Assembly: GCF_000003815.2 (NCBI RefSeq)
Contig: NC_049981.1
Coordinates: forward strand, 9,708,956 to 9,772,955
Reading direction: 5' to 3'
DNA: 64,000 nt
Source: Branchiostoma floridae
Taxonomy: Eukaryota > Chordata > Leptocardii > Amphioxiformes > Branchiostomatidae
In this document: in pieces, positions 21,966 to 33,665 of the stretch
How the letters are laid out: every line of letters starts with the position of its first letter
How positions within the stretch are numbered: position 1 is the first letter of the stretch
Position numbers and translations under genes: made by a program
Notes under the pieces: generated by a model
Databases searched by the model: none
Seen by the model: only the letters and a program-made list of their open reading frames with translations
Told to the model about the DNA's origin: nothing

Positions 21966-23677
21966 ATCCTGTAAAAAGTCAACAATTTGTTTTAGAAACA
22001 TTAACCTTACATTGGACATGCTTGTGGCCAATCAATAAGCATTTTCTCTATTCTGGTGGCTATCCCTCAATAGTGGCCACCTGTTTGTAGTGGACATTTG
22101 GCCAGTCCCTTGAGTGGCCGCTATAGACATGACTGTACCTGATAGTACTTCTTTTCTTTACACATGGTTAGGCTCCTCTCAGAGACAATCAATGGTTTCG
22201 AACAATATCACTGCAAGTATAGATATTTATAAGGGTGTTAGCAGTTTCATCAAGATATATGAGAGACATTTTCAGAATAACTGATAAGACATTGGCAATT
22301 GCAAGACCTAAAAAATGTTGTTAAGACATCAAGGACGTTGTTTGAGAACGTCTTAAATGGGTCCAGAAAAGGGACATTTCTGAAAATATATCAGTGTGAC
22401 TTTCACCTTTCTAAGACTTTTCTTGATCTTAAGTAGTGTCTAGTGAGAATAACTGTAGCCTAGGATGACACCATCTGAATACAGATGACACTTCACCAGA
22501 CTTTACAACTACTTAATTGCTTTTCACAGGCAGTCTTCCAAGTTACCTGCCAAACGTGGACGGAATACTGGTTAAGATTTCCCTTTGGTGTGTAAGAAGT
22601 AAACATAATTCCGAGACATGTGAAATCCTTCTATGTTTTATTAATCTCGGATTATACTGTTAAGGGAAAGTAATGCAGACTATCTATGCTGTTATGATAT
22701 TGTATAGTCGACTAGATTTAATCTGTTTGGGTGATGTTGATCTATTCCAGTTTGGGTGGCCACGATCTTAGTGATTGCGTCAATAATATTGGGCACTGTG
22801 GGAGACTTTGTAATCTGGAATATCGCATTGCAAAACTCAATGTCAATATATTAGAATGGGGGTTATCAAGATCAGCAATGATAAATTGCAACTACTGTTA
22901 CATCATACAGGAAATATGCACATAGTAATGTAGATATTTTGTATGATATACAATTTATGTAGAACTATTCAAAGATAGTGGAAATCAATGTAATTTTCCA
23001 TTTCTTGCAATAGCTGTGTCATTTTGCTGAAAGGCAGCTACTGTAAATTCCTATAAGTTTGCAAGGATCTAATTTTGCAGGAGGTAGAAATTAAAATGTA
23101 GTGTTCATGCCAGTCTTTAGTATGTTGTTGAAAAGGTGGACAATGAACAAGTACATCATGCTTTTGAGTTTCTGATGAAGATCGAGGTCACAGAAAACAT
23201 GACCATTTAACCACACAAAAATTTCAACATTTACAGTACACCAACCTGATTGATACAGGATAATATTTTGCTAAGCATTTGGGCATTCATGACATTACTG
23301 TCATAATGAAGAATTAGCACTTCAAACAATGAGGCCAGTGTAACAGGTCAGAACGTACACCAGGCCGTTATGTATACATTTCAACCTGGGGTATGTTCTG
23401 GCATGCTGCACTGGACAACCTGAATCACACTTGGAAACTGTACTCTTGTCACACTTTGCTTACTGTGCGACTTGTTGTGAGAAACTATTTCACACAGCTC
23501 TGCTCCATGTAAAGAAAGGCTGTGTTGTTGATGCATGCTTCCAGTAATCCATGCTATTTCCCAAGCTTGACGGGCTGTCCATTTTCCAGTTATCTTCTCT
23601 TGCCATATGTTGGAGGCAGTTACAAGTTTAAGGTACCTCTCTGGGGGAAGTCACTATACAGAAGACAGGAAAACTTT
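21966..23677. other. Intergenic; possible Tigger-like end at 22048-22134
   Basis: The minus-strand reading from 22134 starts TACAGTCATGTCTATAGCGG, followed by repeated GTGGCCAC-type words. TA plus CAGT ends are typical of pogo/Tigger MITEs, and a comparable end occurs at about 30402. The other end was not found. No gene is seen. Confidence 0.35.
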
Positions 23678-23754
23678 TCAGGCTATGCATGATATAGAAA
23701 ATGACACAAAAAACTGGTGGATGACAGTCATTTTCTATATCATGCATAGTCTGG
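23678..23754. other. Perfect 23-bp stem hairpin with 21-nt loop
   Basis: Arms 23683-23705 and 23727-23749 are exact reverse complements; allowing G-U pairs the stem grows to about 28 bp (23678-23705 with 23727-23754). The size resembles an animal pre-miRNA, but perfect pairing is more like a very young hairpin, a MITE remnant or a template-switch event. No second copy was seen in this window. Confidence 0.7.
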
Positions 23755-24470
23755 AATGTACAGTACCAACTACTAAGTACCAAGTTGAACTTAGAATAGA
23801 GAAAAGTTATGACTGCAAGTTCTAGGGTTATCAAACTAGGATTGATGTGTTTAAAAAAATCTATTTTCCTAGAATGGTAGAATGAAGTTGTTGCCGCCAA
23901 TGTGAAGCTGGTGATATTGAAGCTAGTGCGTTAAGGCAGCTGTACTGGCTATACAGACTGATACAGGTAAAGAACCAGCTGCCATTGCATACCTGCAAAG
24001 CTGGTGTATTATCGTATACTAAAAGCAGTTATACAGGCTATACAACATATAGATACATATACTAAGTACCCATTCCACACAGCTTCAAGGAGTGGGTGTT
24101 CAGTTCATCCTCTATAGAGAAATGACACTAAGAGTGGATATAGTCAGGTGTCAGTTTCCCTCACATCTATCTTTGTGTGTTGTCCAAGTACAAAGAAAAC
24201 AAATGGACAGCAAAGGGCCACCATTGACATTACAATGTTGCTCCATTTAACAAACTGTTACAGTAATGTTTTAGACAAGAAAGATTCAGAATTACTATCA
24301 CTGTGGCTAAGAGTCTCTGGCACATTTTCTATCCTTGCCAAACCCATTTCTGTATGTGCTTCTCAACCCAAAAGTGCTGTAGAGATGCTATCAATTAATG
24401 CAATGGTTGTTCTTAACTGTCTTTCTCCTAAAGTACTGTTTAAGTCAGAGATGGTATCATTTAAATTGAC

Positions 24471-24850
24471 AGTCTTCAACTTTCAAAGGGGGACATTATC
24501 ACCGAACTAATGTGTTGGACTTACCAAGAGTCTCTAGCTTCCCAGTTTGATGGAATTAAAAGTAGCCAATCATCTGCTATATGAGCAGGTGACTGAGACA
24601 ACTTTTAACCAATCACAAACATTTATGCTAATGAGCATAGAATTGCACAGTCTAATGCCATTGGCTCAAGTTTCAAAGGAGGACATTATCACAGAACTTA
24701 ATAATATGTGTTGGACTTACAAAGAATGTTCAACTCACCAACTTGATAGATTTAATAAGTTAGCCAATCACCTGCATGATGAACAGGTGACTGAGTCAAG
24801 TTCTAACTAATCACACACACTTATGCTAATGAGCACAAAATTAGCTATTG
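24471..24850 (+). repeat. 190-bp tandem duplication (two copies)
   Basis: TTTCAAAGG(G/A)GGACATTATC occurs at 24481 and 24671, and the following blocks GTGTTGGACTTAC, AGCCAATCA, GCAGGTGACTGAG and TTATGCTAATGAGCA recur in register over about 190 bp. Each unit keeps CCAATCA and the octamer-like ATGCTAAT. Divergence of perhaps a fifth shows that the duplication is not recent. Confidence 0.8.
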
Positions 24851-26321
24851 TCATAGGATGTTCATAAGACTACAATGAAACTACAATGAAAAGCTGACTG
24901 AATACTAAGCTTTACCATTTAAAAGAAAATCAATCAAAATAATGGCTTTTCATTTTTCAGTTTTGAGGTATGTAAACCAAGCAATTTCTATGAAATGGCC
25001 CCAAAGTAATCCACATTTTATAGTTTAGCCTGACATTTGATAGGGCACTACAACTCTCCTTGACATTCTGAAAAGATATTGTCCTCTTGATTAAAACAAC
25101 AACCTTGCATCATGCGCGGGACCATTTATTTCCCTTCATGATCTTTCAGAAAAAAACGACAACATCTTGAAATGCCTCTGAGGCAGAATCCGAAGGATAC
25201 CGCGACTCATCTTGAAGAGCGGGATCTAAGATCTTGATCTGACGAGACTAGACGAGACGGCGCCGGGAAGGCAGTGCGACATTTGATCACGGTGGCAAAG
25301 ACTGCATTGATTACAAACTGTTGGGTACTGCCTAGGGGACAGGGAAGCTCAGCTGCGATATTATCCAGTAAATCATCTGGATGGAACGGGAATCGCGGGG
25401 TAAAGTGGGGACGATATCCAGGATGGGAAGACCTTTTTTATTGGCTTGTATACATGTCAAAATGCCAGTTTCGGAAAGGAATCAAGGCAGAAGACAGACA
25501 GGGCTAAACTAATGGAAAATTTTGGTTTTCAGACTCTCTTAGAACAGGAAAATTGTCACTTGATTCAGTGGACAAATAACAAAAAGGTGTCACAGCAAAA
25601 AAAAAAAAGATTGCCTGAGTACAGATTCTGAAGCAAAACAAATGCTTTGAGAGAAAAAGTCTCATTTCTGATTATTCTGATGTGTCCATTAAGTACTTTC
25701 TTTCAGTCTGTCTTGGAACTGGCTTTTGCATGATACACCTTCATATGTGGATACAAGTATGTGGTATGTGGTACCGGTAATTGGATGCGCATCGTAACTG
25801 GTAGCGATACGTCAAGTTGTAGAGCTTTCTCCTAGGAACTGAAATGCTATCAAACATGCTGGAATTTGGGATGTGTTTAAATAAAGACTTGGAAAATATT
25901 GGCAATGTAGTATACAAAATCATTCGCACAAGTGAGCTACTTCATCATGGTTGCACGCTATAAGTGTGCCTTTTCCAAGGTGCTGAATTGCTATCCAAGA
26001 AGATAGCATTGGGATTTTGAGTGTATGGGATGTGTGCCTATGCATAACATCAAGTACAGGTATAGTAATATGTCACAGAGGTTTAGGTACATGTCCAGAT
26101 CTGAACTTGTTAACAACAAGATAAACAAGTAAACAAATTGACAAGAGGTTTTCATTGAGGACAGATACGTGACTTAACAGTGAACAGAATGTTATTTACT
26201 AGGCTTCTGTATATTATGCAGAGAAGATAATTTTTTTACTGCTTTCCAGAGAATCTCAAAACAAAAATGGCACCGATTCCAAAATTGCCTGTACAAATGT
26301 TAAATTCATCTTTTTTCCAGT
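24851..26321. other. Intergenic; possible regulatory island 25140-25440
   Basis: 25140-25440 is non-repetitive with CpGs (GAGACGGCGCCGGGAAGG) and differs from its AT-rich surroundings. Frames across it do not resemble a known protein. Nothing else is visible. Confidence 0.3.
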
Positions 26322-26408
26322 GCTAATGCTAGTTCACCTTTATCCATTGGGTAGCCTATATCCATTGCTTTATAGGTTACCCCGCAAATAGAGGTGAACT
26401 AGCGTTAC
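26322..26408. mobile_element. Family P element, copy 3, reduced to its arms
   Basis: Only the two terminal arms remain: CTAGTTCACCTTTATCC, then GGTAGCCTATATCC, and after a few bases the inverted partner ending GAGGTGAACTAGCGTTAC. The result is an 87-bp hairpin, an internal-deletion derivative of the ~225-bp element. Confidence 0.75.
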
Positions 26409-26929
26409 GTTTTCAGACAAGCACACCAGGTAACCCTACTCTTCTTTTATCATGAGCACGTTGGTTTATTTTACAAAGACTTTGCAAGTGACACTTATGC
26501 CTGAAGCTACATTATACATCCAAAAAATTAATTTCAACCCCAAACCTCCATTCCCAAGCTAGGTTTGAATATCTGCTCTCTGATCTGCGGAATTTGATCA
26601 GTACGGGAAAACAGCGCAGTAGCTTACTGCGGTGCCACAAACCAAATATCAGTCACCATAACGCATGTCTTTGACCCATGTCCCCCGATGTCGCCTTCCT
26701 GGTGACCCCGACCTAACCTGGTCAACTCCAGATCCATCAGTACTCCACGCAGCACACAGGCCACCATTGATTTTCACTTCTAATATATACCAACCACCAA
26801 CCTGTGACATGAGGCTACCTGGATATGTATTGAACAAGCGTTAGAACAGTTACTACCATTCCGCATACCATAGGTAGTCTGTTACAGTTTGGGAAGTGGC
26901 TTGTCATAGTTGTTCTGACCCTTGAACTG

Positions 26930-27196
26930 GCTAGTGATGCATAGAGCACCAAGTTTCCTTGCCATTTCAGTAGCAGGGTACATTATCACAGGTTGCTAGA
27001 CCTTCTTCTTCAACATGCTTAAGGCGCCTCCTAGAATACGGGACCTCCATCTAAAGTCCCTTCAGAAAGGTGCTGCAGCCCCAAGCAAGTTGCCCTACCC
27101 TGGATTGAAACGGGGTCTCCCTGTACTAACTACATATTGTGATTGGAACCAGGAGCTCAACTGTGAGGCTGCTACCAGTTAAGCTACAGGGACATC
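26930..27196 (-). mobile_element. tRNA-derived SINE, family C, intact reference copy
   Basis: Minus strand, from 27196: ATGTCCCTGTAGCTTAACTG (A-box TAGCTTAACTGG), then B-box-like GTTTCAATCC, then a body with CTGAAGGGACTTTAG and CTGCTACTGAAATGG. This copy shows what the 19785-20313 locus looked like before its interruption. A third, more diverged copy is at 54478-54715. Confidence 0.75.
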
Positions 27197-28290
27197 CCCA
27201 CCTTGTTATGAAAATTAATGTTTTGTTTCTGATCATGGCTCGGAAAATATTCTGGTCTGTATAGGCAGGGATTCTCTTTTCTTTTTTAGATTTGACCGCA
27301 GTTAAATTAAATTGTAAAACTGAAATACATCAGGAACCGATTTATCTTCAGTGTGGAAGTGTTGTACAAAGTTCTGCTGTCTTCTTACAGAAAAGGCTGT
27401 CTCAGATCCTAATTGGTGGTCTGGGCTCTGTCACAACATACTTGATAATTGCAAAACATCAAAAGACATCAAAACCATCTATATGACGGCCTACAACAAA
27501 TTTGAATATGACCGCGCCATTTTAACCATATACTAAAAGCTATGGTGGCCGTTATTTACACTAATTTTCCCATGATGCCCCAGGTGGTCTAACGCCATTT
27601 CCGAGTCCTTTAACGATACCCTTTGCATTCCATTAAGCTATTTACGATACCATCCCCTCCCCTTGGTCTAACCTCTATACGACCTATCCCACTAGGTAGA
27701 CCCTTTCTTTTCAATGTGTGCTTGTTAAAGAAGCACCTTTACTGCACTTTGAGACCTTGAGATGCTTAAAGAAGCATTACCTTCTTTAAAGGTGAGAGAG
27801 GGTAAAAAATAATTTTTTCAAGGTCAAGATGATAAATGGAAGCTCTAAAGAGACTCTAAAATGGAAACTGTATTAGTGTATATCGACCAAATGGAAATGG
27901 GTGGGATTTCAATTTTAAACCTTCTACTTTTTCTACATGTAGTTTCTAATTCCAAATCTTAATGTTATCAGAGAGCTTATGACATGCAAGTCAAGCATCT
28001 TTGACTTATAGAATCATTATTCATCATTATTTGATTCATATAGTTAGACTGGTGTCTACAAATATAGGTAAAGTAATCAGCAATGACATTTTCAAGGTGA
28101 AACAATAAAATATCACATTTTAATACGTTAACTCCAAAGTTCATCTGTGCTTTTTGTGGAAGTCACAGATGTTTTACAACACATACATGTACATATAAAG
28201 TCACCTGGACATTTGGTCTCACTGGACATTAAGTAGGAATCTTGGACACAGAATCAGACTTTTTTGGCATGAGGAATGACAAGAGTCCTC
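27197..28290. other. Intergenic, no gene seen
   Basis: AT-rich. A local inverted pair (TAAAGAAGCACCTTTA near 27725, CTTCTTTAAAGGTG near 27781) is the only structure noted. Confidence 0.45.
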
Positions 28291-29181
28291 TAACATGCAT
28301 TGGCATAATACCGGTCATAAGCCTTATACCGGTCGATTAAAAATAGTGGAACTTAAAGAGATCTACACATGCAACAATAGTTATTTCTGAGGTATGCACA
28401 CTTCAGACATCTATAGGTGTCCAATACATAATTTACAAAGCATCGATAACAATGCATTCGAAGACAACAAGGCCAAAAGTTTTCAGGTCATTTTCGGGGC
28501 AGGCGAGCTCGTCGTGGGACAAACACACCGTCACGTTCATCGCCAGATTTGTAGATAATAATCACATGTGCTCACGGCACAAAACGAGCATGATTCAACA
28601 GCAATCTTGAATTTCTTTTGGTGACCTACAACTCGTGTAAAAGTGTGAGGAACCGTTGCATTATCGCCCGGATCTACGGCTGAATGGGTCAAATTGAACG
28701 TACGCCGCCATTTTCCCGCCATTTTTGATGCTACGGCCAGCAGTAAAGTTTTACGTCATAGCGGTTGTGACGGATCAAAATTAAATGAAAATTCTTGTCA
28801 GTATACGCCCATTTTCTCATGACTTTTTGTATGCTCATGCAGATTTTTGTTTTGTGCAACTACTAACAGGAAAGAAAGGAACAACAGAGGATGTATAAAG
28901 GTACATAGCGGCAGTTAATTGTGCCGTGTTTCGTTCGACCGGTATAGTGCACCCCCTTCCAACCACGCGCCCGTTCTCCGTACAATTCCGCGGTGTGTTC
29001 CAATTACGATATTATGTTTTTAGCAGGACCAGAGAGACAAAATAATTTACACAGAAGAAGTGGCAAAGGTAAGCTGTAACAGCAACATGTAACTGGAGAA
29101 AATGATGCGTTGATCATTTGCCAAATTAGCATTGCTTGAGAAATTGCAGTAAACCGACCGGTATTATGCCAATGGATGTTA
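28291..29181. mobile_element. TIR element of ~890 bp, superfamily unknown
   Basis: CATTGGCATAATACCGGTC at 28298-28316 is exactly matched by its reverse complement at 29156-29174; allowing mismatches the arms extend to TAACATG/CATGTTA-like ends at 28291 and 29181. A second inverted pair TATACCGGTCGA lies inside (about 28325-28336 and 28936-28948). No clear target duplication could be read. The interior has CpG-rich unique sequence and a small minus-strand frame, not a transposase. Confidence 0.65.
28537..28722 (-). CDS. Possible small ORF or captured first exon, 61 aa
   Basis: The minus strand starts in AAAATGGCGGGAAAATGGCGG, an excellent initiation context of the kind seen in vertebrate YY1-bound 5' exons, preceded by a CRE-like TGACGTAA (about 28753). 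The 61-residue product begins MAGKWRRTFNLTHSAVDPG and resembles nothing I know. A donor-like GCC/GTGAGC about 30 nt before the stop would allow splicing onward. It lies entirely inside the 28291-29181 TIR element, so it may be transposon sequence or a host exon captured by one. Protein coding is unproven. Confidence 0.25.
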   Translation of the reverse strand: MAGKWRRTFNLTHSAVDPGDNATVPHTFTRVVGHQKKFKIAVESCSFCAVSTCDYYLQIWR

Positions 29182-29295
29182 CATCTTACATATTGGGGCT
29201 TTACAACCATCTCTTATCAGAAGCAGGGGGCACCATAGACTTCCTATAAATTTATGATCCACTGCTCACAGAGTCACGTGTTCTATCTGCATAAT

Positions 29296-29372
29296 GTTAC
29301 GTCACAGAAGCAGTGGATTGCTCATTCCATGACAAAGACTGGAGTTGGACAGTTAAAGATTTGGAACATACC
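29296..29372 (+). repeat. Low-copy repeat family H, copy 2
   Basis: Matches 19057-19135: TACGTCACAGAAGCAGTGGAT, then TTGCTCATTCCATGACAAAG, then GTTGGACAGTTAAA. It is followed directly by family J, which may be inserted in it. Confidence 0.5.
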
Positions 29373-29379
29373 CCAGATT

Positions 29380-29690
29380 GATTTTTGACTAAATGTTGCA
29401 CTTTGGACAAATACTTGTTAGTTTTTGAACATTTTACAGGTAAAAGTTGATATTATGCGAAAAACTTCCATGCCACTGTTACTATGACCCAAGCAAGGGT
29501 CCTCACACCTCTTTTTTTTTCAATCCTCCAGATTTTTTTCCAACAATCTTTAGATTTTTTCAAACAATCTCTAGATTTTTCCAAACAATCTCCAGATTTT
29601 TCCAAACAATCTCTTAGACTACATTCCAAACAATCTCCAGATTTTTCTAAACAATCTTTAAAGTTAGTTTTTTTAATGTAATGAGAAAAT
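29380..29690 (+). repeat. Dispersed repeat family J, copy 1, with CAGATTTTT array
   Basis: Begins TTTTGACTAAATGTTGCACT, continues through ACTTCCATGCCACTGTTAC, and ends in about six ~20-bp units of CTCCAGATTTTTCCAAACAA. The same order (head, middle, CAGATTTTT array) occurs at 47395-47910 and 52430-52660. No coding region is present. Confidence 0.7.
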
Positions 29691-31129
29691 CCAATTTTTT
29701 GGGGGGAAATTAACAGTAATTACAGTTCAACTTTCATAATAAAAAAAATACTCTGCTTAATGTATTCCAACAAGAACACCTCTATTAAGAGTATGTGACC
29801 TTCCTGTGAGAGTTTATTTCCTGAGCCTCTTAAGCCTGACATATGCTGTAATAGACATTTACAGTTCAAATCTATGGCACACTACATACTGCTCAAATGC
29901 ATTACGGCATTATAACCTAAATGGCTGCCATTACACTAAGTACTTTCATTCCTCTGTCCTCTGTGTCACCTTGAGCGAGTAACGAGTTGAAGCGTTTCAC
30001 GGCTGGTTGGCAAAATGGCTTTGTCGTACTCCGTCAGCGCACTTTCGACCCATGGATCATTACGGTCACTTGAAATTCCGCGGAACAGCGGAGTGATAGC
30101 ACATCTCACTTGTGTTTGCATTCATGTTAAAGTCACCTATAGCAAGGTCTGTTTCATCATCTATTAGTCTTATATCACACTTAAAACTTGTGTTCTTGAA
30201 TGTGATTGGTCATTTTACAAGATTACAATTTGCCCAAGAAGAGGGGTCCATAAAATTTGGTCTATGCGAGCAGGTGGTCACTATTGAATTCTTACTGCTT
30301 ACATATATGTCAATGGGAAAAAATGTAAAAGGACCACCAAAAAAGTGGTCACATTATTGGCCAGGTGCCCTGTAGAGGTGGTCACTTTAGGTTTCACTGT
30401 AAAGTTATTCTGTCATTTTCTTCTTTATGTAGAGAAGGTTGTGGTTTGTACCGGTTTGACTGTATTGACCAGTAAAATAGTGACATTTTTCATTATCATT
30501 ACAAATTGCAAATGAGCATTAAGGAAAAGGTTACGGTCTCCCCCTTTATTGTGTATACAGTCATGTAGTTCATTTACAATTTTCAAAAAATCAACGAAAA
30601 TGATTAGGAATCATACATTTGGCATGAAAACCGTACGCATTTCTTGTGATTAATTGGGTAATCTATGACACTGTTTATTAAGTTATTAAAGAGTCATTGA
30701 CAGAACCATGTAGAAAAGATTGTCTTAGCTATTTTGTCCTTTGCAAACTTCCATATCTATTTAGGGCAAACAGATAGAACTCTGGATTTCTGAGTTGGCC
30801 AATATATAGCAAGACTGATCACCCAATTTGTGTCAGGTTGCATTTTTACACCTCGTGGCAATGTATCTGCAGATCACCAACCCTACTGGTCCATATTTCA
30901 TTGATCTCATAATGGCCCATGGCTAGTTTGGCAGGCTAACTTCATAACAACCAGCCAATAAAAAAAAAATGAAAAATTAACAGAAAGCACATGTATATTA
31001 CATGTATTATGCCGTCAGCTTTTTTTTCTTCAATCATACATGTATGACATTGTAGATAACAGCAACATTTCAAGAACCTATCAGTTGCCTGAGTAACTGC
31101 TATTTGGCGACAATACATTATTTGTACTA
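29691..31129. other. Intergenic; possible Tigger-like end near 30402
   Basis: Minus strand from about 30402: ACAGTGAAACCTAAAGTGAC, then repeated GTGACCACxT words. This resembles a Tigger-like terminal region, with the body extending to perhaps 30165. The other end was not found, so it is left unresolved. No gene is seen. Confidence 0.35.
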
Positions 31130-31303
31130 CAGTAAAAGCCATTTGATTGCACAACAGATTACCGCACACTTCTGTTAATTGCACAGGATCCAAAAATACC
31201 AAACCGGTACGGTCCAGCTGGATAACTTTGCATTGTTGCACCAACTGGGTATTTGCACAAAATGCACTGGCAAAAAGGGTATGCAATAAAATAGCTTCTA
31301 CTG
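31130..31303. mobile_element. pogo/Tigger-like MITE, complete, TA target site
   Basis: The left end CAGTAAAAGCCATTTGATTG and the reverse-complemented right end CAGTAGAAGCTATTTTATTG form an inverted repeat. Each end is preceded or followed by TA (31128-31129 and 31304-31305). CAGT ends plus a TA duplication are the marks of the Tc1/mariner-pogo group. The 174-bp element has no transposase. Confidence 0.85.
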
Positions 31304-32689
31304 TACTTCGAGAATCCACTTTCTACTCACAAAACTGTTACAGTAACAGTAAGACTTTCGATATCATTCACACTTTTATTGATGTACATGTGACTGACTG
31401 CAAACCAACTTGTCCTCTTTACATTTATAAACGTTACTTTTCCATAATCAATCTTGTATTTTTAAAAATTATGTTAAAATGGGTATTGTTACTCAATATT
31501 ATTATTTAAATTATTTATGTTTATATCTAATAAAGACTTTGCAGAGACTCATAAGCACTGTGCTTTTTTCCCCAATCTTCAATTGTAAAAAAAAAACTTG
31601 AATGAGTGGCAAGTTTAGCAGCATTCGAAAACATTTGCAGACGTCCACTCAGCTCTTAACGATCAATGGTCGCCACAACAGAGATAACGGTACACTTTAG
31701 ATAAAGTCCTTGTGCGGAGCCCCATAATGAACTCTTCCTGATGACAATCTGACCAACTGTTTCCTCGCTCGGGATCAGGGAAAGTTCGGGACAGCCGGTG
31801 GAATAATTGGAAGATGCCATTACGCAGAAAAAGATGGAAATCTTTGCCCTAAAAACTTCTCTGCTCATGCATTTGTCATTGTACCGGTAGTCCTCAAAGC
31901 TGATGATGTTTGGATATATATATAGGTGATGTAAAAATATGTACCCCATTATTCAGTTTCAACACAATTTGAAAAGATGTAAGTTACTCATTGACAAGCA
32001 ACTGGATAGCTTTAGAAACAGTCAAATAGCATCTGTAGCCAGTGGTAAAGACAAATTTAAGATAGTCGGGAGGAAACAAAAATTAAACAAAGACAATGCT
32101 TTAGGGTGAATGTGAATTTCCCAATTTTACCTCCAACCACCAACTTTCAATTACGTACACCACCTTTCTGCCATATATCTCAAACCTGTCAAGAAGTTTC
32201 CAATTTTGCCTTTAACTCATGGCTCTGTTCGCGAGAGATTGTGTCAAGAAGGACTTGCCAATATTTAGTTATCTCCCTCCCAGCCAGAGGGTGCTCTTAC
32301 GAATTTAAAATGCCTTTTCTTTCCTCTCGTATGCATGCAAACTGTCGAGAGAATGAAGCTACGGCTGTCCTGTATCTGATCACAACTTCCCAAAGCTTCC
32401 TCAAGTATCGGGAAACTGCCCCAAGCCATTGTCCGAGGTTACGAAGAGACTACATTCCAGCTTCTCTCAAGATTTCATCACTACTTAATAAAAACTGCAG
32501 TATGCTATCAGTTTCCATTATCGCACACGATCATTGCAGACACGACAACAGTGTAAGGAACACTTATTAAAATGAACGTTAACACTTGGAGTTTTACAAT
32601 GACAAAAATTGACTGAGTTCTGGCTTAAGCCAGTGATGATCAACTAAACTGAAGAGAAACCCATACAGTTTTACATTACGGTATGCTGG
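31304..32689. other. Intergenic; unique island with a 154-residue open frame at 32106-32570
   Basis: The plus-strand frame 32106-32570 is long for this AT-rich background, but its residues (many Ser, Cys, Arg; no domain, no hydrophobic periodicity) do not look like a protein I recognise. The sequence 32180-32560 is non-repetitive, so it could be a conserved non-coding element whose frame is open by chance. Confidence 0.3.
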
Positions 32690-32975
32690 GTGCACCAAAT
32701 AGTCAAGTAGCTAGGCTTGCAGACAGGAGAAAGAGAGATCACGGGTTAGATTCCTGGCATTTTGGCCTGATGTTGTGTCCTTGGGAAAAGCTATTTACAT
32801 GACTTTTCTATCAATTCAACTATCCTCACTCTAACTTCAGCTGGGGAGGTAAAACTAAAAGGCAGTGGGAGGAGAGGGATGGCCCCACCTTCCAATACTG
32901 TGTGCTAGACACAGCAGATATATACTACCCACTGTCCCTTCAGCCTCAAAAGGCATATGGGCCTACCTTTGGGTT
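32690..32975 (+). mobile_element. tRNA-derived SINE, family D, copy 2
   Basis: Contains a B-box-like GGGTTAGATTCCTGG followed by a body with GGAGAGGGATGGCC, CACCTTCCAATACTGTG and CAGCCTCAAAAGGC. The body matches the minus strand of 13675-13870. Ends are not sharp; the right end is placed after CCTACCTTTGGG. Confidence 0.65.
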
Positions 32976-33459
32976 TCACCTTTACGTCAGGGTTTCAGAT
33001 TAAGTGTATACGACTCATCATTCCTGGAAGCACTGGAGAAGTGAGGCCACTTTTCTTGCGTATCAGGGAACAAGTGAGTAATAAGAGCTTCTTCTAATGG
33101 AGGAAGTCTTTCTCCATAGCAGCGACTGAATTGTCCACTTGAACATCTCCATCTGGAGCTTTTAAGACCATAACGATGATGGTCCAAATGCACATTTGCG
33201 GAGCCAAGAAGGATTTCACTAAAAGCCTTGCGGTGGACGGCAATAAACTTCTTGAAAGAGCCATTTTCTTCATCCGTTAGGAATCCCGGGTTCTATCGCT
33301 CATGGGGGAACTTCTGTAAGATTTGGGCCACTATAAGGCTGAGTGGCACTTTTGACTTCCTAGTCACTGTCATTTTTGATATGGAAATGTTCTTTCAACA
33401 TCCTTAGTTACAAGCTGTAATGAAGAATTAAGACCTAATAAGTGCAATGACCCTTGCCA

Positions 33460-33665
33460 AGAAGGTTATGTTTTTGGTGAGTTTCTTAGTGTGTGTGTGT
33501 CTGTCTGTCTGTCAACAGTATAACTTGAGAAGCTTTGGATGGATCCTGATGATATTTGGCAGGTGGGTAGGGGTCAGTAAAAGAAAGGTCAAGTTTGATA
33601 ATGGCCCCCTAGCGGCTTTCTCTGGTAATGCAGCAGAACTTGCATGTAAAGTGTATGTTTGTTAT
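33460..33665 (+). repeat. Dispersed repeat family B, copy 3 (best preserved)
   Basis: GTGTGTGTCTGTCTGTCTGT, then CAACAGTATAACTTGAGAAG, then GATGATATTTGGCAGGTGGG, then GGCCCCCTAGCGGC, then GCAGCAGAACTTGC. This copy gives the block order used to recognise the others. The 104-residue frame across it is repeat-derived. Confidence 0.7.

Noticed and set aside
31147-31509. 120-residue plus-strand frame
   Set aside because: It runs through the pogo-like MITE and AT-rich flank.
32106-32570. 154-residue plus-strand open frame
   Set aside because: No recognisable domain, no hydrophobic pattern, no splice or promoter context; kept only as part of an unexplained unique island.
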